Under the pieces are notes generated by a model. It saw only the letters and a program-made list of their open reading frames with translations, had not been told where the DNA came from and searched no databases. From QWQI01 sp964608915 (GTDB taxonomy: Bacteria > Planctomycetota > Planctomycetia > Isosphaerales > Isosphaeraceae), in the NCBI GenBank assembly GCA_964608915.1, contig CAZSQA010000015.1:1-64000 (forward strand): a stretch of DNA of 64,000 nucleotides, in the 5' to 3' direction. The translations under genes and the position numbers were made by a program. This document shows positions 45,087 through 54,693 of this stretch, in pieces; positions within the stretch are counted from its first letter, which is position 1, and the number at the start of each line of letters is the position of its first letter.

Positions 45087-46454
45087 TCAGCTTTCCCAGA
45101 ATATCCCGACGGCCCCTACGCGCATCCGGCACGGTGGTTTGAGACTCGCATCGCCCGCGATCTCCTGGCCTTCGAGCGTCCATGATTTACGCCGCCGCGC
45201 CACCCAACCCCCGGCGGAGCGGGCCAGAATCAGCGGTTCGGTGATTTCCGCATGCGGCACTTCCGCCGCATGACCGCCGATCTGGAGCATCTCACCCAGC
45301 AGCACAAGCCCCCGGACGCCTTTCGCCGATGACCTCCCGGTTCGCTCCAGACGTGCCGTGCCGGTTTCCATCCGCGGCTGCACGAATCGGAATTCGACGC
45401 CCTTCTCCTGCAGGCGAACCAGGCTGCCATGGAACAGGCATCCGCTGCGTTGCGGTTTGCCGTCGACGAAAACGCCGGAATCGCTCGAAAACAGCCAGCA
45501 GCCTTCGGAATCCCGCTGCAGCCGGAAGCCGGTGGGTTCGGCCGAGCCGAACAGATCGGCGAACCGGGCATCGTCCGATGTCGCGATGGCGATCACGTCC
45601 TCGTGACAGACGAGCCAGGTGTCGGCCCTGTCGAGCGAAATCTGGCCGATATCGATTCGAACTGACGCCACGCCTGGAACGACTGGCGCATCTGCGGCTG
45701 CCGTCAGGGGTTCAGGCTCGACGACTGGTGCCGCCGGTATGTCGTCCGACCCGCGCGGTATCTCCGTCATCAGTCCGCTGAAGTCGGCCCGAATCAACGA
45801 AGGAGCCAGATTGCCCAGCCGTTTCGCAAGAGCCTGCGCGCCTTTGTGCCTGGGTGCGATCGCCAATATCCGCCGGGCCACGGCAAGTGATTCTTCGTAA
45901 CGGCCGTCGTCCTCGAGAATTCGCATCGCGACGGTGCACTGCAGGAGCGTTTCGTGATCTTCGGCGATGCGTTCGCGCAAACTGGCCAGGACATGGTCTG
46001 CCTGACCGGCCTCGACAAGCAGGCTTCGCGCCCGGTCGAGGTGGTTCAGGGCATCGCGAAAATCGCCGGCGGCACAGGCCCGTTCCAATTCCCATAAACG
46101 GTCCGCGGCTTCGCGAAATGTCTCCAGCCGAGGGTCCTTGAGCCCCCTGTCCGGGAACCGGTCCACCCGCCGCAACCACCTCAGGGCCGTCGCGCGATTC
46201 AGGTCGGCCCATCCGGCCGCCAGGAAGGCTTCCGTCAGGCGGCGTTCCCAGTCGGGCAGCAGAAGTTTCACGGTCGAGTCAGCCGGCTTCTGGCGAAGTT
46301 GTTCCAGAAGCACCGCAGCGCGATCCCACTGGCCGGCCGCCAGCCATTGGGACCATTCGGCATGCGGCACGAAGGTCGTGTCCAGGGCGTCGACGCCCCT
46401 TGCCCTTTTCAGGCGCAAACGGTCGCGATTGCGTTCCAGCCAAGCCCAGGCCAT
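45087..46454 (-). CDS. tetratricopeptide-like protein with C-terminal FHA-like domain
   Basis: A 455-residue protein. The first 220 residues are helical with TPR-like repeats (WSQWLAAGQWDRAAVLLEQLRQKP, LERACAAGDFRDALNHLDRARSLL, RYEESLAVARRILAIAPRHKGAQAL). The C-terminal part has strands resembling an FHA domain (GFRLQRDSEGCWLFSSDSGVFVDGKPQRSGCLFHGSLVRLQEKGVEFRFV), although the canonical Arg/Ser/Asn/His set is not fully clear. FHA domains bind phospho-Thr, which would suit the kinase 106 bases downstream. GAGGTGG lies four bases before the ATG at 46454. It starts the signalling operon. Confidence 0.7.
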   Translation of the reverse strand: MAWAWLERNRDRLRLKRARGVDALDTTFVPHAEWSQWLAAGQWDRAAVLLEQLRQKPADSTVKLLLPDWERRLTEAFLAAGWADLNRATALRWLRRVDRFPDRGLKDPRLETFREAADRLWELERACAAGDFRDALNHLDRARSLLVEAGQADHVLASLRERIAEDHETLLQCTVAMRILEDDGRYEESLAVARRILAIAPRHKGAQALAKRLGNLAPSLIRADFSGLMTEIPRGSDDIPAAPVVEPEPLTAAADAPVVPGVASVRIDIGQISLDRADTWLVCHEDVIAIATSDDARFADLFGSAEPTGFRLQRDSEGCWLFSSDSGVFVDGKPQRSGCLFHGSLVRLQEKGVEFRFVQPRMETGTARLERTGRSSAKGVRGLVLLGEMLQIGGHAAEVPHAEITEPLILARSAGGWVARRRKSWTLEGQEIAGDASLKPPCRMRVGAVGIFWES

Positions 46455-46552
46455 CGTTCCACCTCGTCCAGATCGCAAGTCGTTCGATTTTCGTTCATTG
46501 TCCCAAACGCACACATGTTTCGCCACTGATACGGCAAGCGGGCAGCGGTACG

Positions 46553-46652
46553 GATCCGAACGAAAAAGGGGTCAGGTCTCTTTTTGCAGCCATTCGAATA
46601 CTTGCTCGCCTTGAATCGCCTTGCAAAAAGAGACCTGACACTTTTTTGGATC
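46553..46652. repeat. REP-like palindromic element upstream of the FHA-like gene
   Basis: Two arms of about 40 bases in inverted orientation. The core GTCAGGTCTCTTTTTGCA (46571-46588) is matched perfectly at 46622-46639. Outer parts begin GGATCC and GAAAAAGGGG, with small differences between the arms. The spacer also has partial symmetry. The outer arm shares GAAAAAGGGG with the element at 22681 and resembles RAYT element ends. It lies wholly in the intergenic gap. Confidence 0.85.
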
Positions 46653-46766
46653 CTGGCTGTCCACATATGCGTCGAGCCCTTGTCGATGCCTTCGTCAGGC
46701 GGATCGCAAGGGCTCGGCGAAGATTATCGTTCGTAGCACGCAGCCGTGGTCATCGGTGCGTTCACG

Positions 46767-47582
46767 TCAGAGCTTGACGGAAGAGGCGACCTTCGACTCG
46801 GACTGCTCAGGAGCGAACTTGGCGTCGAATTCCTTCGTCACGTCGCCCACGGCTTCAGGCTTGGGCCCGAGCGATCCGTCTTCGGCCATGCGGCCTTCGA
46901 CTTCCGAAACCCGCGTGATCACGTTCAGGCGGCGATCCAGCTCTGAGACGCTCTGCTTGGCACGGGCCAGGGCCGAGCCGTCGAAGTGATACTTACTGCG
47001 GGCGTTGGAGGCTTCGATCGCCGCCAGCCGGGCCTGAATCTCTTCGAGCTTCGATTCCAGAGCCTTCTTCTGGGTCGCGATCGCCGTCAGGTGCTCACGG
47101 GCCGATTCCACCACTTTCTGACGGCTGGAGAGCGTGGCCTTCTTCTCTTCCAGAATCCGCTCGCACCGGTTGTAAGTGTCGAGCCGGTTCCGCAGAGATT
47201 CCTGAACCAGGCGTGAGTTATCCTGACCGCCGGTCTTCGTCACGCCAGGGTTGCCGAGCTGTGACCGCAAGGCGACCATCGTGGACTTCTGCTTTTCCAG
47301 ATTGGCCGTCGTTTCGGCGATCTCGTCTTCCAGTGTCCGGGCGTCCTGCTCCGCACGTGCCATTTGCTCGATGTGCTGGCGAATCGCCGGGGTCAGCGAT
47401 TCGATCTCGCGCTTGGCACGTTCGATTTCGAACTGAACCGGCACGGAATCCTTGGCCACGGTACGAACCTTGAAGGCCGCCGTACGGACATAGCTGCCCG
47501 CGGGCGTCCCGAAAAGCCCCACCATCAGGGCCGAGCCAAGGAACCCGAACACAACGGCCTTCTTCATCATGGACAGAATCAT
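46767..47582 (-). CDS. coiled-coil protein with N-terminal membrane anchor
   Basis: A 271-residue protein. One hydrophobic segment near the start (AVVFGFLGSALMVGLFG) acts as a signal or anchor. It is followed by about 170 residues of heptad-like, Glu/Lys/Arg-rich sequence (FEIERAKREIESLTPAIRQHIEQMARAEQD...), a predicted long coiled coil in two parts separated by a Gly/Asn-rich link (LGNPGVTKTGGQDN). No family was recognised; it resembles planctomycete envelope coiled-coil proteins. GAGGAGG lies eight bases before the ATG. It is the first of the minus-strand genes, before the FHA-like gene. Confidence 0.8.
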   Translation of the reverse strand: MILSMMKKAVVFGFLGSALMVGLFGTPAGSYVRTAAFKVRTVAKDSVPVQFEIERAKREIESLTPAIRQHIEQMARAEQDARTLEDEIAETTANLEKQKSTMVALRSQLGNPGVTKTGGQDNSRLVQESLRNRLDTYNRCERILEEKKATLSSRQKVVESAREHLTAIATQKKALESKLEEIQARLAAIEASNARSKYHFDGSALARAKQSVSELDRRLNVITRVSEVEGRMAEDGSLGPKPEAVGDVTKEFDAKFAPEQSESKVASSVKL

Positions 47583-47856
47583 CTCAAGGTCCTCCTCAAT
47601 CGTTCGCTGCCGTTTGGGATCGTCGATTCCGGCCGCTTTCTCATTCGCCGCCGGAGCCTTCTAAGGAGTTATTCGCCCCCGTCCAGGAAATATTCACGCC
47701 CCGACATCGATTTTCGAAATACAGCCCTATCTCCAGAAAAAAGAAGAACATAGACACCACCTCAAACACCTGCCCCGGCTTGAATTCGCGACCGCCGCCC
47801 GATTATTCTCGGAACCGACCGAGATGAATGAGCCGGCGGCAGCGAAGGATCGATCG

Positions 47857-50766
47857 ATGGCCCGAAAACGTGCGGACATGTCTCCCCAGAAGCCCGGGAC
47901 CGCCACGCCCGCCACTGAACCGGACATCGCCGAGCCAAGCGGCCCCCCGGCCATGCCGGATGACGTCATTCAGGTCGTCGGCGCGCGAACGCACAATCTG
48001 AAAAACGTGGATGTCGCCATCCCCCGCGACAAGCTCGTCGTTTTCAGCGGCGTATCCGGCTCCGGCAAAAGCAGCCTGCTCTTCGACACCGTCTACGCCG
48101 AAGGCCAGCGGCGGTTTCTCGAAACGCTCTCCACTTACGCCCGGACCTATCTGGAACAGCTCGACAAGCCGGAAGTCGATACGATCGAAGGGTTGCCCCC
48201 GACCGTCGCGATCGATCAGAAGGTCGGCAGCTTCAGCCCCCGGTCGACCGTCGGCACGATCACCGAAATTTACGACTACCTGCGCCTGCTTTACTCGAAA
48301 GAAGGCACGCCCTTTTGCCCAAAGTGCCAGGTCGCCGTGCGGTCGCAGTCCGAGGACCGCATCGCCGGGATCGTCCTGGGCCTGCCGGAGGCCACGCGCG
48401 TCATCCTGCTGGCTCCCATGATCAAAGGCCGCAAAGGGTATCATAAGGACGTCTTCGAAGCTCTGCGCAAGGCAGGCCTGATCCGTGCCCGCGTCGACGG
48501 GACGATGGTCGAAATCGATCCGCCGCCTGCCCTCGACCGCAATAAACTCCATACGATCGAGGCCGTCGTCGACCGGCTCGTCGTGCGCGAAGGCATCGCC
48601 GCGCGCCTGGGCGAAAGCCTCAAAACAGCCCTCAAACTCGGCGAGGGCGTCATTGTCCTCAGCATCGAAAAAGAAGGCGCCTGGACCGACACCCTCCTCT
48701 CCACGAAGGCCTCGTGCCCGGGCTGCGGCCTGAGCCTGCCGGAGCTGGAACCCCGCTCTTTCAGCTTCAATTCCCGCTACGGCGCATGCCCGGACTGCGA
48801 TGGCCTGGGCTATCGTGAACGCTTCGACCCGGAACTCGTCCTGCCGGATCATGCCCTTTCGCTCGGCAAGGGGCTCGTCGCGGCCTGGAACGATCCGGCC
48901 CTCATGGACAGGCTCGAACCGCCGTGGGACGCGATCCGCTCCTGGCTGAAGGCCCACGACCTTTCGGATCGCGTCGCTTATGCGGACTGGCCCGACGATA
49001 TCCGCCGAATGTTCTTCGAAGGCGAGAAAGTCGACAAAAAATCGGGCCGCGCGAAATTCGCCGGGCTCGAAGAGATCCTGGCGAAGCAGCTCGAATCGGC
49101 CCGCAGCGATAAACAGCGGCAGGCACTTGCGGCTTATCGAACTCGAAACCTCTGTGCGACTTGCGGTGGGGCGAGGCTCAAACCCGAAAGCCGCGCCGTG
49201 CGGCTCGGCGATGTGCCGATCGAGGAAATCGTCGGGTGGCCCCTGTCTCGGACCGGGCCGTTTTTCGAATCGCTTCGATTCGAAGGCGAACGCCAGGCCA
49301 TCGGCGGGCCGGTGGCACGGGAGATCGCGTCGCGGCTGAAGTTTCTCAACCACGTCGGGCTTTCGTATCTCACGCTCGACCGCTCTGCCGAAACCCTGAG
49401 CGGCGGTGAACTTCAGCGCGTGCGCCTGGCCGCACAGGTGGGCTCGGGCCTGATCGGAATCGCGTACGTCCTCGATGAACCGACCGCAGGGCTGCATCCG
49501 CGAGACACCGAAAAACTGATCGAGACGCTGGTCCAGCTCCGGGATCTGGGCAATTCGGTACTGGTGGTCGAACACGACGAAGCGATGATCCGAAGCGCCG
49601 ACTGGCTCATCGAAGTCGGCCCCGGCGCTGGCCCGGACGGCGGCACGATCGTCGGCTGCGGCCGCCCTCAGGATGCCCATGCCTGGCCCGATTCACCGAC
49701 CGCGAAAGCCCTGAATTCGCCCGCCGCACCGCTCGCGAACGGCTCCGACTGGTCGCCCTCCTCACATCGCGAATGGCTGTGGCTCAGCGGTGCCGCCGAA
49801 AACAACCTCAAGAAGATCGACATCCGAATTCCGCTCGGAAAGATGACGGCCGTCACTGGTGTCTCAGGGTCCGGAAAAAGCACCCTGATTTACGACATCC
49901 TGGCACCGTCCGTTGGCCGTGCGATCGGCCTGAAAATGCCCAGGCCAGGCCGCTACGAAACCGCCGGCGGCACGGAGCCTGTGAAGCGGCTGGTGCTGGT
50001 GGATCAGTCGCCGATCGGCCGGTCGCCCCGATCCACGCCCGCCACGTTCACCGGCCTGCTCGACGAAATCCGCAAAGTTTACGCAGGCACGCGCGACGCG
50101 AAACTCCGCGGTTTCGGGCCGGCCAGGTTCAGCTATAACGTCGCCGAGGGACGCTGCCCGAAGTGCGACGGTCAGGGTCAACTGAAGCTGGAGATGCAAT
50201 TCTTGTCGGACACCTGGATGCAGTGCCCCGAATGCCGTGGCTTGCGCTATGACCGTGCCACGCTGGCCATCACGTTCAAGGGCTATTCGATCGGCAAACT
50301 GCTCATGACCCGCATCGACGAAGCCCTGCGGCTCTTCGAAAACGTGCCGCGCGTGCTCGACGGGCTCACGGCCCTGCACGACGTCGGTCTGGGATACCTG
50401 ACTCTGGGCCAATCCAGCACGACCCTTTCCGGCGGCGAGGCCCAGCGCGTGAAGCTCGCCGCCGAACTGGCCCGGCCCTCGAACCAGCACACTCTGTTTC
50501 TTCTGGACGAACCGACCACGGGGCTCCATTCCGGCGATGTGGCGAACCTGACTCGCATCCTCAAAAAACTCACGGAACAAGGCCACAGCGTCGTCGTGAT
50601 CGAGCACCAGCTCGACTTGATCGCTCGCAGCGACTGGGTCATCGATCTCGGCCCGGAAGCGGGCGAAGCCGGCGGCGAACTCGTCGCCATGGGCCCGCCG
50701 GCCGAAGTCGCCGCATGCGCGCGAAGCCGGACAGGCTTCTGGCTGGCGAAAATGTCGGACAACTGA
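47857..50766 (+). CDS. uvrA: excinuclease ABC subunit UvrA
   Basis: DNA damage sensor of nucleotide excision repair, an ABC ATPase dimer that loads UvrB. About 969 residues: Walker A GVSGSGKSSLLFD and GVSGSGKSTLIYD, ABC signatures LSGGELQRVRLA and LSGGEAQRVKLA, Walker B YVLDEPTAGLHP and FLLDEPTTGLHS, and zinc-type cysteine motifs (CPGCG...CPDCDG; CPKCDGQG...CPECRG). The UvrB-binding region is kept (FCPKCQVAVRSQSEDRI onward). The segment IEGLPPTVAIDQKVGSFSPRSTVG differs from the common IEQK...HNPRSTVG form, so it could be a paralogue. GAAGGA lies seven bases before the ATG at 47857; an earlier ATG is at 47824. Confidence 0.93.
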   Translation: MARKRADMSPQKPGTATPATEPDIAEPSGPPAMPDDVIQVVGARTHNLKNVDVAIPRDKLVVFSGVSGSGKSSLLFDTVYAEGQRRFLETLSTYARTYLEQLDKPEVDTIEGLPPTVAIDQKVGSFSPRSTVGTITEIYDYLRLLYSKEGTPFCPKCQVAVRSQSEDRIAGIVLGLPEATRVILLAPMIKGRKGYHKDVFEALRKAGLIRARVDGTMVEIDPPPALDRNKLHTIEAVVDRLVVREGIAARLGESLKTALKLGEGVIVLSIEKEGAWTDTLLSTKASCPGCGLSLPELEPRSFSFNSRYGACPDCDGLGYRERFDPELVLPDHALSLGKGLVAAWNDPALMDRLEPPWDAIRSWLKAHDLSDRVAYADWPDDIRRMFFEGEKVDKKSGRAKFAGLEEILAKQLESARSDKQRQALAAYRTRNLCATCGGARLKPESRAVRLGDVPIEEIVGWPLSRTGPFFESLRFEGERQAIGGPVAREIASRLKFLNHVGLSYLTLDRSAETLSGGELQRVRLAAQVGSGLIGIAYVLDEPTAGLHPRDTEKLIETLVQLRDLGNSVLVVEHDEAMIRSADWLIEVGPGAGPDGGTIVGCGRPQDAHAWPDSPTAKALNSPAAPLANGSDWSPSSHREWLWLSGAAENNLKKIDIRIPLGKMTAVTGVSGSGKSTLIYDILAPSVGRAIGLKMPRPGRYETAGGTEPVKRLVLVDQSPIGRSPRSTPATFTGLLDEIRKVYAGTRDAKLRGFGPARFSYNVAEGRCPKCDGQGQLKLEMQFLSDTWMQCPECRGLRYDRATLAITFKGYSIGKLLMTRIDEALRLFENVPRVLDGLTALHDVGLGYLTLGQSSTTLSGGEAQRVKLAAELARPSNQHTLFLLDEPTTGLHSGDVANLTRILKKLTEQGHSVVVIEHQLDLIARSDWVIDLGPEAGEAGGELVAMGPPAEVAACARSRTGFWLAKMSDN

Positions 50767-51018
50767 CCGGTATCGAGCCTCGATGCTTCGGAAGGTCGCT
50801 CGGCCCACGGCCGCAGCGTCAGGCGAAATATCCGCGAAACCGCCGCAATGCACGAAACGCTTGTTCCCGAGCCACGCGCGGATTACGATGCGTGCTCCTG
50901 CATGCCCTGACCCGCGATGATCCGCCGCGATCACGCCCCACAGGCTTAAGCTGCACCCCCGCCATCGCACACCCGACCGGTTCCATTCGCCTACACTTCG
51001 CTCCGGAGCGTTCCCCTC

Positions 51019-53154
51019 ATGTCGCGTCCCTTTATCGTTTCGGCATGCTTCGCACTGATTGCCGTCGCTGTATCGCAGCCCGCGAAAGCGGATCTCAAGG
51101 CCGGCGCGGCGATCGTCGACATCACGCCCGACAAGCTCCCGGTGCAGATCAACGGCGGCATGACGGCCGCCACGGCGACGAAGATCGTCACGCGCATCCA
51201 CGCCAGGGCCATCATGCTGGACGACGGCAGGGAACGCCTGGCGATCGTCGTGGCCGACAGTTGTATGATGCCCCGGCCGCTGCTGGACGAAGCCAAGCTG
51301 CTGGCATCGCGAAAGTCGAAGATCAAGCCCGACCGCATTCTCATCTCGGCCACGCACACCCATACGGCACCCGCGTCGATGAGCTGCCTGGGGACAGATC
51401 TCGACCCGAATTATGTACCCGTCCTGCGCGAAAAGCTGGTCGAAGCCATCGCGGCGGCTGAAGCGAATCTCGAACCGGCGGAAGTTGGCTGGGCCGTGGC
51501 GAACGCGGCCGAATACACGGCACTGAGGCGCTGGATCATCCGGCCCGACCGCATCGGCCTTGACCCGTTCGGCAATCCGACGCTGAGAGCCAACATGCAC
51601 GCCGGGGCGAACTGGGACGCCGTCACCGGCGAATCGGGCCCGGAAGACCCGGCCCTGACGATGCTCTCCATCAGGTCCCGTGCCGGTCGGCCAATCGCCC
51701 TGCTATCGAACTTTTCCATGCACTATTTCGGCACTTCGCCGCCGATCCACTCCGATTACTTCGGGCTCTATTGCGACACTCTGCAGAAAAAGATCGGGGC
51801 TTCGGCCTCGGGCGATTCGGCGGCACCGCCGTTCGTGGCGATCATGTCACATGGCTGCAGCGGCGACATCTGGCGGCGTGATTACAAAGTGCCGGCCGAC
51901 CAGGCCCCGCAGTGGACGCTTGAGCAATATACAGCCGGGCTTTCAGCCATCGCCCTGAAAGCTTACGAATCCATCACTTACGAAGCGAACGCCAACCTTG
52001 CGATGGCTGAGGCCCGAATCCCGTTCAAGTATCGTGTGCCCGACGCTCAGCGGCTCGAATGGGCGAAGCGCATCATGGCCACGATGGGTGACCGGCTGCC
52101 GAAGACGACGGAGGAAGTCTATGCCCGTGAACAGATTCTGCTGCACGAGCGTCAATCGACCGAAGTCGTCGTGCAGGCTCTGCGGGTCGGATCTTTCGCC
52201 ATCGCCACGACACCGACCGAAACTTACGCCCTGACCGGCCTGAAGATCAAGCTGCGCAGCCCCCTTCCCAAAACCATGGTGATCGAACTGGCTAACGGCG
52301 GCGACGGCTACATTCCGCCCCCCGAGCAGCACCTTCTGGGCGGCTACAACACCTGGGCGGCACGTTCCGCGGGGCTCGAGGTCAAGGCGGAGCCCGTCAT
52401 CGCCGAAACGGCGATCGGGCTTCTGGAAAAGGTCACCGGCAAGCCGCGTGCACGATATGTGCAACCCCTTGGCTCGGAAGCAGAAGCGATCGAAAAAGCG
52501 AAACCGCTGGCCTACTGGCGGCTCGACGAAATGGAAGGCCCGCGCGTTTTCGACCGATCCGGTAACCACCGCGACGCGATTTATGAGCCCGGCGTCGTCT
52601 ATTTTCTCGACGGTCCGCGCCCGGACTCGTTCAGTGGCCCGGGTGAAATCAATCGAGCGGCGCATTTCGCGGGCGGCCGAATCGATGCCTCACTTGCGGA
52701 CGTGCGCGAGAATTACTCGGTTTCTCTCTGGATCTGGAACGGCATGCCCGCGGAAGGCCGGGCCACCGCCGGCTGGTTCTTCTCTCGCGATGTCGGCCAC
52801 GGGCTCAGCGAGCACGGCGACCATGTCGGAGTGGGCGGGACTGCCACCAAACCGGGTGTCCTCGTCTTTCGGCACGGAAAATCGGAACCGGTTACCGGCA
52901 AGACGCAGATCGCCCGCTGGACTTGGAATCACGTGCTGATCGTGCGTGAGGGCGGCAAGATGCGCGTGCATCTCAACGGAGCCGCGAATCCTGAAATCGA
53001 AGCCGGCGTCGAGCCTGGCCTGTCGGGTGACCCTGGCCGATTCTTCTTCGGCGGCCGTTCGGACAATTCGGAAAACTGGGAAGGCCGGCTCGACGAGATC
53101 GCGGTATTCGATCGCGCGATCTCGCCAGCGGATGTCGTGAAATCGGGTGAATGA
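51019..53154 (+). CDS. neutral ceramidase-like secreted protein with LamG-like C-terminus
   Basis: A 711-residue exported protein with signal peptide (IVSACFALIAVAVSQPAKA). Residues about 25-460 match the neutral/alkaline non-lysosomal ceramidase N-terminal type: AGAAIVDITPDKLPVQINGG, RIHARAIMLDDGRERLAIVVADSC, LISATHTHTAPASM with metal-binding His residues, and FSMHYFG. This family hydrolyses ceramide N-acyl bonds in some members, but many planctomycete copies have unknown substrates. Residues about 500-705 form a concanavalin/LamG-like sandwich (AYWRLDEMEGPRVFDRSGNHRDA, WEGRLDEIAVFDRAISPADV) likely to bind glycans. A perfect terminator follows. Confidence 0.88.
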   Translation: MSRPFIVSACFALIAVAVSQPAKADLKAGAAIVDITPDKLPVQINGGMTAATATKIVTRIHARAIMLDDGRERLAIVVADSCMMPRPLLDEAKLLASRKSKIKPDRILISATHTHTAPASMSCLGTDLDPNYVPVLREKLVEAIAAAEANLEPAEVGWAVANAAEYTALRRWIIRPDRIGLDPFGNPTLRANMHAGANWDAVTGESGPEDPALTMLSIRSRAGRPIALLSNFSMHYFGTSPPIHSDYFGLYCDTLQKKIGASASGDSAAPPFVAIMSHGCSGDIWRRDYKVPADQAPQWTLEQYTAGLSAIALKAYESITYEANANLAMAEARIPFKYRVPDAQRLEWAKRIMATMGDRLPKTTEEVYAREQILLHERQSTEVVVQALRVGSFAIATTPTETYALTGLKIKLRSPLPKTMVIELANGGDGYIPPPEQHLLGGYNTWAARSAGLEVKAEPVIAETAIGLLEKVTGKPRARYVQPLGSEAEAIEKAKPLAYWRLDEMEGPRVFDRSGNHRDAIYEPGVVYFLDGPRPDSFSGPGEINRAAHFAGGRIDASLADVRENYSVSLWIWNGMPAEGRATAGWFFSRDVGHGLSEHGDHVGVGGTATKPGVLVFRHGKSEPVTGKTQIARWTWNHVLIVREGGKMRVHLNGAANPEIEAGVEPGLSGDPGRFFFGGRSDNSENWEGRLDEIAVFDRAISPADVVKSGE

Positions 53155-53189
53155 CGATTCGGAATCGTACTGGCGGCGGCATCGAAAAG

Positions 53190-53222
53190 AAAAACCCTGC
53201 GAGAGTTCGCAGGGTTTTCTTT
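53190..53222. terminator. bidirectional hairpin terminator
   Basis: A 12-base-pair perfect stem (AAAACCCTGCGA facing TCGCAGGGTTTT) with a four-base loop and a T-rich run on the right and A-rich run on the left. It lies between two convergent genes and can end both transcripts. Confidence 0.92.
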
Positions 53223-53252
53223 GCGGTTCCGGATGAACTGTCGGAGCGTGGC

Positions 53253-54539
53253 TCAGTAAGTGAACCGGTCCATCGTGCTGCGCCACAGAGAACGTCGGGG
53301 GAACAGCAGGTCGCAGGCGACGGCGGCCGAGGCGTTCTGGAAATGAGCGGCCCCGGAGAGGACGAGCGACTCGATCGATTCCTGGCCGAAGGCGAGGAGG
53401 ATCAGGGCCTTGTCCGTCAGCGTGATCGACTTGCGCCCGCTGCGGCCCGATTCGACCGTCATCGGCTGTTTTTCGTCCCAGCGGAGTGTCCACCGGTGCG
53501 AACCGATCGACAGGCCCAGCTCGCCGTTATGATTGCCCGCGGCACGAACCCGGCGATCGAGTTCGGGAGCCAATTGATTCAGGAACATGCCGATGTTCGT
53601 GAGACGCATCATCAGGCAGTTCGGCTGATCGGCACCCAAAGATCGGGACGGACGCCCGTCGGTCGGCCATTCCGCCAGGTGGGACAGGACAGGGTGATCG
53701 GACGGAACGTCAAGCAGAATCTCAGGATAGGCTCGCTCAAGGCTTTCGGCCCGGATGCGTCCGAGGAGCATTTTGAAGACTTCCTGAGAATCGTCGTCCG
53801 AACCGATCTCCAGGACATGGTGATCCTTGACGAAGGCATAGCCCTTGACATGGTCGCCACGACAGGCGACCCATACGGCGTGAGCCAGTCGCATGCCGAC
53901 GATCCAGCGCCAGTAGGATTCCGTCCGCTGCACGGAGCCCACGTGCGTACGCGACATCTGATGATCGTAGATTCGCATCAGGTCATTGAGTTCGACCTGA
54001 CGCCAGGGACGCACGGTCCAGCCGCCGCGGGCGGCCTCGATCTGCATCGTTTCTTCCGTCGGGAGGTGGCGGGGCGAAACGGCCAGCGGCCGCGACTGCC
54101 CCACTTTCACCCAGCCCAGACGCTCGTAATGCTCAGGGGATCGGGTCGTCAAACCCATGAGAGCCACACCGCCGGCATCCGACTTTCGGATGGTCTGACG
54201 GATCAGCTGCTCGGCCAGCCCCTGGCCCCGAAACTCAGGCACCGTACCCAGCCAGATCAAGCCGCTCAGGGGAATTTCGGCCGAGTCAATGCGGACCCGC
54301 CGACGCGTCATCAGCACGTGGCCCGCAAGACGGCCGCCCACCCGAACCAGCAGACGATGCTCGGGACGGTAGTCCGGGTCGATCAGCGAAGTGTGAAACC
54401 GTTCTTTGTCCAAATTTCGCAACGTGTTGACGAGCATCTGACCGACTTCGTCATGATCACCTTCGGAGGCTTCGAGAAATTGGGCGGAAGGAATGCGTTT
54501 GGTGGTCGCGAGTCGTTCCGTCACGGAGCCCGTTCTCAT
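53253..54539 (-). CDS. Eis-like GNAT acetyltransferase with SCP2-like C-terminal domain
   Basis: A 428-residue protein. An N-terminal GNAT domain has the acetyl-CoA loop VPEFRGQGLAEQLIRQTIRKS and strands before it (GRLAGHVLMTRRRVRIDSAEIPLSGLIWLGTV). A second GNAT-like half (residues about 165-295) and a C-terminal SCP2-like part complete the Eis architecture, seen in hexameric lysine or aminoglycoside acetyltransferases. The natural acceptor is unknown. GAGAGG is about nine bases before the ATG, and a TATAAT box lies 90 bases upstream. Confidence 0.85.
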   Translation of the reverse strand: MRTGSVTERLATTKRIPSAQFLEASEGDHDEVGQMLVNTLRNLDKERFHTSLIDPDYRPEHRLLVRVGGRLAGHVLMTRRRVRIDSAEIPLSGLIWLGTVPEFRGQGLAEQLIRQTIRKSDAGGVALMGLTTRSPEHYERLGWVKVGQSRPLAVSPRHLPTEETMQIEAARGGWTVRPWRQVELNDLMRIYDHQMSRTHVGSVQRTESYWRWIVGMRLAHAVWVACRGDHVKGYAFVKDHHVLEIGSDDDSQEVFKMLLGRIRAESLERAYPEILLDVPSDHPVLSHLAEWPTDGRPSRSLGADQPNCLMMRLTNIGMFLNQLAPELDRRVRAAGNHNGELGLSIGSHRWTLRWDEKQPMTVESGRSGRKSITLTDKALILLAFGQESIESLVLSGAAHFQNASAAVACDLLFPRRSLWRSTMDRFTY

Positions 54540-54628
54540 GGGTTCGAACCTCTCTGGTGTAGTGCCGAAGACGTCAAGCCCGCCGCGTAGAACCTCATTA
54601 CCATAGGCGTTACGCGGTGGTTCTCCTC

Positions 54629-54634
54629 ATTATA
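54629..54634 (-). promoter_or_regulatory. candidate -10 box for the Eis-like gene
   Basis: A perfect TATAAT on the minus strand, 90 bases upstream of the ATG, in locally AT-rich DNA. The -35 region at 17-base spacing (CTTTTT) is poor, so this is only a candidate. Confidence 0.4.
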
Positions 54635-54693
54635 TCAAAAGATTTCGTGAAAAAAAGAACCAAACGCATCTTGACAAAAACCGGCAGGGGAAT

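Noticed and set aside
47803..49680. Long minus-strand frames across uvrA and the ceramidase-like gene (also 49864-51600)
   Set aside because: They mirror uvrA codon structure in the opposite strand and show no known motif.
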